18,691 bases of DNA from JAMCXS01 sp964459065 (GTDB lineage: Bacteria; Acidobacteriota; Terriglobia; UBA7540). The notes beneath the pieces are model-generated. The model was not told where the DNA came from, did not search any database, and saw nothing but the letters and a program-made list of their open reading frames with translations. The position numbers and the translations under genes were made by a program. The stretch spans positions 1 through 18,691 of the forward strand of contig CAYWMN010000054.1 in NCBI GenBank assembly GCA_964459065.1, read 5' to 3'. Position 1 is the first letter of the stretch; every line of letters starts with the position of its first letter. Shown here in pieces: positions 14,703 to 18,691 of the stretch.

Positions 14703-15434
14703 ATGAATCCGAATAACTGGCGAATTGTGCTGGTTCGCCCTAGAAATCCGCTGAATATCGGCGCCGCAGCCCGGGCCCTGGCGAATTTCGGCTTCAGGGA
14801 TCTTGTCATTGTGGCGCCTTACGAACCCGTCTGGCAGGAAGTTCGCTCGGCCGTCGGCGCCGGCTCTGTGATCAAGCGAGCACGATCGGTACAGACTCTT
14901 GTTGAGGCCCTTGAGGGCTGTACGCTGGTGGCCGGGACCACGACGGGATCACACCGCACTTTTGACCGGGTGCCTGTACCGGTAAATGAACTGTGCAATC
15001 AACAGCCGGAACTCACAGACCACGACCGTGCGGCCTTGCTGTTCGGTTCGGAAAAGACAGGGTTGTCGAACGGCGAGATGAGTTATTGCCACCTGCTCGT
15101 GCGCATTCCGACGACTGAGAACAGCCCCTCCATGAACCTGGGACAGGCCGTGGCTGTATGCTGCTATGAACTGGCGCGCTCCGCCGACTTTCCCCTCGCC
15201 GCACGGAAGGCGCCGCCGGCCAAGTCGCCTGGGGCGGACCTCCAGTCCATCGAGCACGTTCTCCAACGCGCCGCGGGCGTGTTGGACCGATCGGGATACT
15301 TCACCCCGAAAGGCCGCGCAGCGCAACTCCTAAAACTGCGCCGTCTGATTCTGGGACTCGGCCTCACCAGCTACGACGTGCGCGTGCTCGGCGGACTCAT
15401 CGCCCAGATTGAGTGGAAACTCAAGAAACAATGA
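14703..15434 (+). CDS. trmJ: tRNA (cytidine/uridine-2'-O-)-methyltransferase TrmJ (SPOUT family)
   Basis: TrmJ uses S-adenosylmethionine to 2'-O-methylate position 32 in the tRNA anticodon loop. The 243-residue product shows the SPOUT (trefoil knot) signatures: VLVRPRNPLNIGAAARALAN (9-28), VAGTTTGSHRTF in the middle, LLFGSEKTGLSN (about 112-123) and RIPTTENSPSMNLGQAVAVC (about 132-151), where the last two form the SAM-binding knot. A C-terminal region of about 85 residues follows, as in TrmJ rather than shorter SPOUT proteins. The start codon has no Shine-Dalgarno sequence. The gene converges with the radical SAM gene, 28 bases apart. TrmH-type relatives are the main alternative. Confidence 0.92.
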   Translation: MNPNNWRIVLVRPRNPLNIGAAARALANFGFRDLVIVAPYEPVWQEVRSAVGAGSVIKRARSVQTLVEALEGCTLVAGTTTGSHRTFDRVPVPVNELCNQQPELTDHDRAALLFGSEKTGLSNGEMSYCHLLVRIPTTENSPSMNLGQAVAVCCYELARSADFPLAARKAPPAKSPGADLQSIEHVLQRAAGVLDRSGYFTPKGRAAQLLKLRRLILGLGLTSYDVRVLGGLIAQIEWKLKKQ

Positions 15435-15445
15435 ACTGCGGCGCT

Positions 15446-15457
15446 TGCCCTAGGGCA
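15446..15457. terminator. Palindrome between convergent stop codons
   Basis: TGCCCTAGGGCA is a perfect 12-bp palindrome in the 28-base gap between the trmJ and radical SAM stop codons. As RNA it could fold only with a short stem and tiny loop and lacks a U-run, so a terminator role is uncertain. Confidence 0.25.
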
Positions 15458-15462
15458 GGAGT

Positions 15463-16494
15463 TTAGCTTTGGCTTAGAGGCGTTTCCATGCTGGCCACCG
15501 TGGATGCAGGTTCCTCAAAGGCCGGGCGCGTCTGGGGATCGCGCCAATTGTCAAGCAGAGCAACGTGCTGGACGCATTGGATAGTGCAAAGCGGCGCGCA
15601 AGTCTTGCGCGTTTCATATTCATGGATAATGTGCCCGTGGGTGTACTTCTCAAGGGGAATGGCCGGGTAGCCGCGTTGCTGGGAACAGTAATGAACCAGT
15701 CCGTCCTCACAAACGTACAGGTAACGGCTACCGGCCCGGCAGCGCCAGTGGCGGGATTCACCTTGTGCGATCTGCTTTTGAAACCCGTTGAAACGTGAGT
15801 AGGAACGCTTTCCCCAGCTCATGATTTCCTGGAAAATTTGCTGCTGCCGCGGAGCGAGTGGGTCGAGCTGCCCCTCGTGGTCATGGAGAACGCCGACGGT
15901 GGAGGTGAACCCCAACTCGAGCGCCCGCCGTCCCACCGTGAGCGCGTCTTCAGGATTCCGGACCGGGCTGCCCAGGACGGAGTTGATATTCACCTGGAAA
16001 ATCGCATGTCGCGCCAGGAGCACCAGTTTCTGGTCAAGAACCTTCAGACTCTTTTTAGAAACTTCGTCGGGCATGACGTTATCAACGCTGATCTGAAGGT
16101 GCTCCAGCCCGGAATCGTTCAGGGATTCAATTCGTTTCTGCGTGAGCAGGTAGCCGTTGGTGATCATGCCGGCGATCATGCGACGCTTGCGGATGTGGCG
16201 GATGATGTCCTCAAGCTGGGGATGAAGCAGCGGCTCACCGCCGCTGATGGTGATGATGCTGGTTCCCAGCCGGGCCAGATGGTCGAGACGTCGAAACATC
16301 GTCTCCACAGGAACCGGCTTGGAAAAATTGTCATATTCGTTGCAATAGCCGCAGGAGAGGTTGCAGCGCCGGGTGGGAATGATATGCGCGAGAACCGGGT
16401 GTTTGGACGAAAGCAGCCCCCAGGCGATCATCCGGAGTTCCCGGATCCTCGTGTGCACAAACCTGATCCTACGGCGCAAAGTCGTTCGCTTCAT
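15463..16494 (-). CDS. Radical SAM protein with SPASM-like C-terminal cysteine cluster
   Basis: This 343-residue protein should bind a 4Fe-4S cluster and cleave S-adenosylmethionine to start radical chemistry. The CxxxCxxC motif is RRCNLSCGYCNEYDNF (C44, C48, C51), followed by the GGE strand IITISGGEPLLHP (80-92) and the ITNGYLLT strand (111-118). The C-terminal part holds C252-x12-G-x4-C270 (CRAG onward, EDGLVHYC), then C299, C303 and C307. This fits a SPASM/twitch-type domain binding extra clusters, as in peptide- and cofactor-modifying enzymes. No short precursor peptide is obvious nearby, so a RiPP role is unproven. The N-terminus is basic. A stem-loop and a weak promoter lie upstream, so it may be transcribed separately from the LolA-like gene. 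Confidence 0.85.
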   Translation of the reverse strand: MKRTTLRRRIRFVHTRIRELRMIAWGLLSSKHPVLAHIIPTRRCNLSCGYCNEYDNFSKPVPVETMFRRLDHLARLGTSIITISGGEPLLHPQLEDIIRHIRKRRMIAGMITNGYLLTQKRIESLNDSGLEHLQISVDNVMPDEVSKKSLKVLDQKLVLLARHAIFQVNINSVLGSPVRNPEDALTVGRRALELGFTSTVGVLHDHEGQLDPLAPRQQQIFQEIMSWGKRSYSRFNGFQKQIAQGESRHWRCRAGSRYLYVCEDGLVHYCSQQRGYPAIPLEKYTHGHIIHEYETRKTCAPLCTIQCVQHVALLDNWRDPQTRPAFEEPASTVASMETPLSQS

Positions 16495-16608
16495 GATTGT
16501 CTTTTGCCCACCACAGCTTCCGAGTTGAAACGCGGGCGGAAAACACCGTCGTCGAACGCCCTAAAAACGTTCCAAAACGAAATCCCGATTAACTCCCTCA
16601 GCAAGAGT

Positions 16609-16638
16609 AATATACACGCGTCCCCTAGAAGGCTGCAA
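16609..16638 (-). promoter_or_regulatory. Weak promoter candidate for the radical SAM gene
   Basis: On the minus strand TATATT (16609-16614) lies 18 bases after TTGCAG (16633-16638). A start near 16602 would leave a leader of about 108 bases. The -35 match is poor (3 of 6). Confidence 0.28.
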
Positions 16639-16719
16639 CGGTTTCTGTGTGAAGAGGGTAATTCACCGACTGAAAAGCATCAAATGGACTTTTAAGTGAA
16701 TCCCGGCACCTTCATGAGG

Positions 16720-16740
16720 ACAGGCGGCCGACACGCCTGT
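16720..16740 (-). terminator. Stem-loop after the LolA-like gene
   Basis: ACAGGCG and CGCCTGT pair perfectly (7 bp, 7-base loop) 17 bases after the LolA-like stop. A short T-run flanks it on the plus strand (16740-16743), so the U-tract is on the wrong side for the minus-strand operon. It probably marks the end of the operon but may not terminate strongly. Confidence 0.35.
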
Positions 16741-16757
16741 TTTCCTGCTCGGGAGCC

Positions 16758-17471
16758 TCACATGGTAATCCGCGTCGCGTTCTTGGCAGCGTGGATCTGG
16801 AACCTCGACGACGGGATATAGCGGTTGACTTTGACGGAGCTATAATTGGCAATCATGTAATCGCCGTTCGCCTCAAAGAATTTCTGCTGGACCGGAAGCC
16901 AGGACTCCTCGCTCACCCAGAGCTGAACCTTGGTGAGTTGAGCGGCCAGGCTTTGCTTACGGGGAAACAGCTCCAGAACAGCGGTGGTGTCGCTGCCCAT
17001 CTGCTCCTCGCGCACGTAACTCATTTTGTAAGTCTTTTCCAACTCGCGGGCGTCGCTTCCAAATCCCAGCAGCAAAAATTTCTGGATCAGCGATTTGTGT
17101 TTGCTGAGGTCGTATTCCTGAATCTGGTTGATCTTAGGAAGATAGATCTCCGCCTTGTCTTTCTTGAACAGAATAACTTTTGAGTCCGGGACCTTGAAAT
17201 CAATCAGGATTTCAGGAGATCGGGAATTTCGAAAATACATTTGTCCGGCTTCAGTCGACTTATCGTTCACAAGCACGGTGACCTTGGTATATTTCAGGTC
17301 CGCAGAAACGGTCTTCAGCCGCTTCGCGCTTTCATTCATGCGGTCCAGGATTTGCGACAGGTTCAAATGTGCACTGCCCTTCCTTGACCGAGCCACGGAA
17401 ATGCCGGCCGTCAGGAGGCAGGCCGCCAAAGCGACACCTGCAATCACCGATTTGTGCCACCGCTTTCTCAT
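16758..17471 (-). CDS. LolA-like outer membrane lipoprotein carrier/sorting protein
   Basis: The 237-residue product has a signal peptide (MRKRWHKSVIAGVALAACLL) and then a beta-rich domain typical of COG2834-type outer membrane lipoprotein-sorting proteins. LNLSQILDRMNESAKRLKTV is the usual N-terminal helix; SRSPEILIDFKVPDSKVILF and KAEIYLPKINQIQEYDL form the open half-barrel; LWVSEESWLPVQQKFFE is a late strand. Such proteins bind acyl chains and ferry lipoproteins or lipids through the periplasm. The start at ATG 17471 has AGGGG 9 bases upstream; a TTG at 17480 is less likely. It is the third gene after an ABC ATPase and a one-TM protein, a tight arrangement that supports a transport role. 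It is not a close LolA orthologue, so the cargo is uncertain. Confidence 0.82.
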   Translation of the reverse strand: MRKRWHKSVIAGVALAACLLTAGISVARSRKGSAHLNLSQILDRMNESAKRLKTVSADLKYTKVTVLVNDKSTEAGQMYFRNSRSPEILIDFKVPDSKVILFKKDKAEIYLPKINQIQEYDLSKHKSLIQKFLLLGFGSDARELEKTYKMSYVREEQMGSDTTAVLELFPRKQSLAAQLTKVQLWVSEESWLPVQQKFFEANGDYMIANYSSVKVNRYIPSSRFQIHAAKNATRITM

Positions 17472-17518
17472 TCTAACCAACCCCTAGTTTTGATTCCCCA
17501 ACGCTATGAAAAGATTCG

Positions 17519-17983
17519 TCATTTTCGGTCCACTTCAACAGTGTACCCCAGAACAACGTCGTGACTACCCAGGATCGGATGGAGGGATTTAATGACGAAA
17601 GGCCGGGGAATACGCTGGAGAAGCAGCTGCCGTGCGGCGTCCAGGTGAGGAAGGGGGGCAAGGGAATCGACCAGGCGCGCGTCCAACTGGTACACCCAAA
17701 TCCCCTCATGGTGGCTGACCTCAACAATCCCCTGGACATGCCGCAGGTCGGTAAGCTGAAGGCGGGGCCGGTCATGGAACCAACCGGCAGGAGTCAGAAA
17801 AATGAAAGCCAGAATCACGACAACGATGATGTCATACTGCCAGCTTCCCCGCTCGTAGGACCAAAAAACGGCGCGGGCGATGATGTGTTTCACCTTGCCC
17901 CAGAAGCCCTGCCGAGAGGGAGGGCTTTTCTGGCCTTTAGCCCGGGCAACGGCCCGCTCATTCAGATGGGAGGTGTGTGCCAT
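17519..17983 (-). CDS. Single-pass membrane protein of unknown function
   Basis: The 154-residue product has a basic cytosolic N-terminus of about 48 residues, one membrane segment (YDIIVVVILAFIFLTPAGWF, about 50-69) and a periplasmic domain of about 85 residues ending LGSHDVVLGYTVEVDRK. The periplasmic part contains LTDLRHVQGIVEVSHHEGIW and PFVIKSLHPILGS. I do not recognise a family. ATG 17983 is preferred over TTG 18013. The gene sits 42 bases after the ABC ATPase gene and 47 bases before the LolA-like gene, so it is probably co-transcribed and may link the transporter to the periplasmic carrier. Confidence 0.68.
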   Translation of the reverse strand: MAHTSHLNERAVARAKGQKSPPSRQGFWGKVKHIIARAVFWSYERGSWQYDIIVVVILAFIFLTPAGWFHDRPRLQLTDLRHVQGIVEVSHHEGIWVYQLDARLVDSLAPLPHLDAARQLLLQRIPRPFVIKSLHPILGSHDVVLGYTVEVDRK

Positions 17984-18025
17984 AGGTCTCAGATGGGGGC
18001 AATATAACCGCAAATGCGACAGGAA

Positions 18026-18691
18026 TCAATCCCAGATAATGCGTCCGTCCCGCATGCGCACAATGCGGTCGGCCACTGACGCAGCCTCAGCATCATGCGT
18101 GATCATCAGGATGGTTTGACGAAAGTCCCGGTTCAAGGCTCGCATCATGTTGAGCACCACCTGAGAATTCTCGCTATCGAGATTGCCCGTTGGTTCGTCC
18201 GCCAGCAGCAGCTTCGGTTCACAAACCACCGCGCGCGCAATGGCCACGCGCTGCTGTTCACCGCCGGAAAGCGCGTAAGGTTTGTAACGCAGCTTGTCTT
18301 TGATTCCCAACATCTCCGTTACCGATTCAAAACGGTGCGGATTGAACCCGTCGCCTTGAATGTGCTGGGCAATGTTAATGTTGTCCCTCACCGTCAGCGT
18401 GGGCAACAGGTTATAACGCTGAAAAACAAAACCGATTTTGTGCCGGCGGAACTTCGTGCGCTCGGCGTCCTTCATAAAAGAAAAATCGTTCCCGTCCACC
18501 AGAACTTTGCCGCTGGTCGGAGGAGTTAAGCCTCCCAGGATGTGAAGCAGGGTGGACTTGCCGCAGCCGGACGGTCCCACGACCGCGAGAAATTCTCCCT
18601 CCTGCACAACCAAATCGACGCCCCGCAAAGCTGAGACTGTCACCTTCCCGACGCGGTACAACTCGCCCTCGTCGATCGCGATGATGGGTGA
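18026..18691 (-). CDS. ABC transporter ATP-binding protein, LolD/MacB type (N-terminus beyond right edge)
   Basis: The 221 residues in the window include a full nucleotide-binding domain: Walker A GPSGCGKST (39-47), the Q-loop FVFQRYNLLPTLTVRDNI, the signature ALSGGEQQRVAIARAV, Walker B LLLADEPTGNLDS and the H-loop MITHDAE. The short spacing and the EPTGNLDS and RYNLLPTLTV segments place it in the LolD/MacB/FtsE-like group, which drives lipoprotein release or exports from the inner membrane rather than importing solutes. The frame is open to the right edge (SPIIAIDEGELYRVGKV), so only a few N-terminal residues are missing. A permease is expected beyond the window. A one-TM protein and a LolA-like protein follow in the same direction. 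Confidence 0.92.
   Translation of the reverse strand, partial: SPIIAIDEGELYRVGKVTVSALRGVDLVVQEGEFLAVVGPSGCGKSTLLHILGGLTPPTSGKVLVDGNDFSFMKDAERTKFRRHKIGFVFQRYNLLPTLTVRDNINIAQHIQGDGFNPHRFESVTEMLGIKDKLRYKPYALSGGEQQRVAIARAVVCEPKLLLADEPTGNLDSENSQVVLNMMRALNRDFRQTILMITHDAEAASVADRIVRMRDGRIIWD

Noticed and set aside
15838..16695. Plus-strand open frame of 285 codons opposite the radical SAM gene
   Set aside because: Shadow of a gene with clear cluster-binding motifs; no family resemblance.

Overview
This window looks like a scaffold from an environmental (probably metagenome-assembled) GC-rich Gram-negative bacterium. Acidobacteriota is the best guess. That is inference, resting on the GC-rich codon use, a dense group of Tat-exported sugar-processing proteins, a LolA-like protein beside a LolD/MacB-type ATPase, and a secreted two-domain protein of a style I associate with that phylum. 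A run of 100 N (11424-11523) marks a scaffold join. No tRNA, rRNA, CRISPR array, transposase or phage gene was seen.

Left part (1-4872): the start of a Tat-signal FAD-dependent oxidoreductase runs off the left edge. It lies downstream of a very large Tat-signal GH106-type (alpha-L-rhamnosidase-like) glycoside hydrolase with an extra LamG-like domain, on the same minus strand. A 536-bp divergent intergenic region separates the hydrolase from a plus-strand multi-pass membrane protein. This region holds a perfect 16-bp palindrome, a sigma70-like promoter and a perfect 10-bp inverted repeat.

Housekeeping block (4873-8807): the membrane protein converges with pyrE, and both stop codons sit in one CTAG tetranucleotide. 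Upstream of pyrE on the minus strand come a conserved-looking helical protein of unknown function with no ordinary start codon, then mltG and ruvX, which overlap by ATGA.

Second sugar block (9016-13102): a second full-length Tat FAD-dependent oxidoreductase is preceded by a short ORF with its own strong ribosome binding site and followed by a short signal-peptide ORF. Then come a Tat-signal sugar-phosphate isomerase/epimerase-like TIM-barrel protein interrupted by the N gap (minus strand) and a PIG-L/LmbE-type deacetylase (plus strand). Together with the left part, four Tat-type precursors lie within about 12 kb, suggesting periplasmic oxidation, isomerisation and hydrolysis of deoxy- or amino-sugar glycans.

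Right part (13103-18691): a secreted two-domain protein has a perfect TATAAT and a terminator-like hairpin in its leader. It is followed by trmJ, apparently with an almost leaderless transcript. On the minus strand lie a radical SAM protein with a SPASM-like cysteine tail and an apparent operon of ABC ATPase (running off the right edge), single-TM protein and LolA-like carrier, which resembles a lipoprotein or envelope-lipid export module.

Nothing here is a clear new defence or mobile system. The most interesting candidates are the Tat sugar-oxidation locus, the leader structures, and the ATPase/one-TM/LolA module with its radical SAM neighbour.
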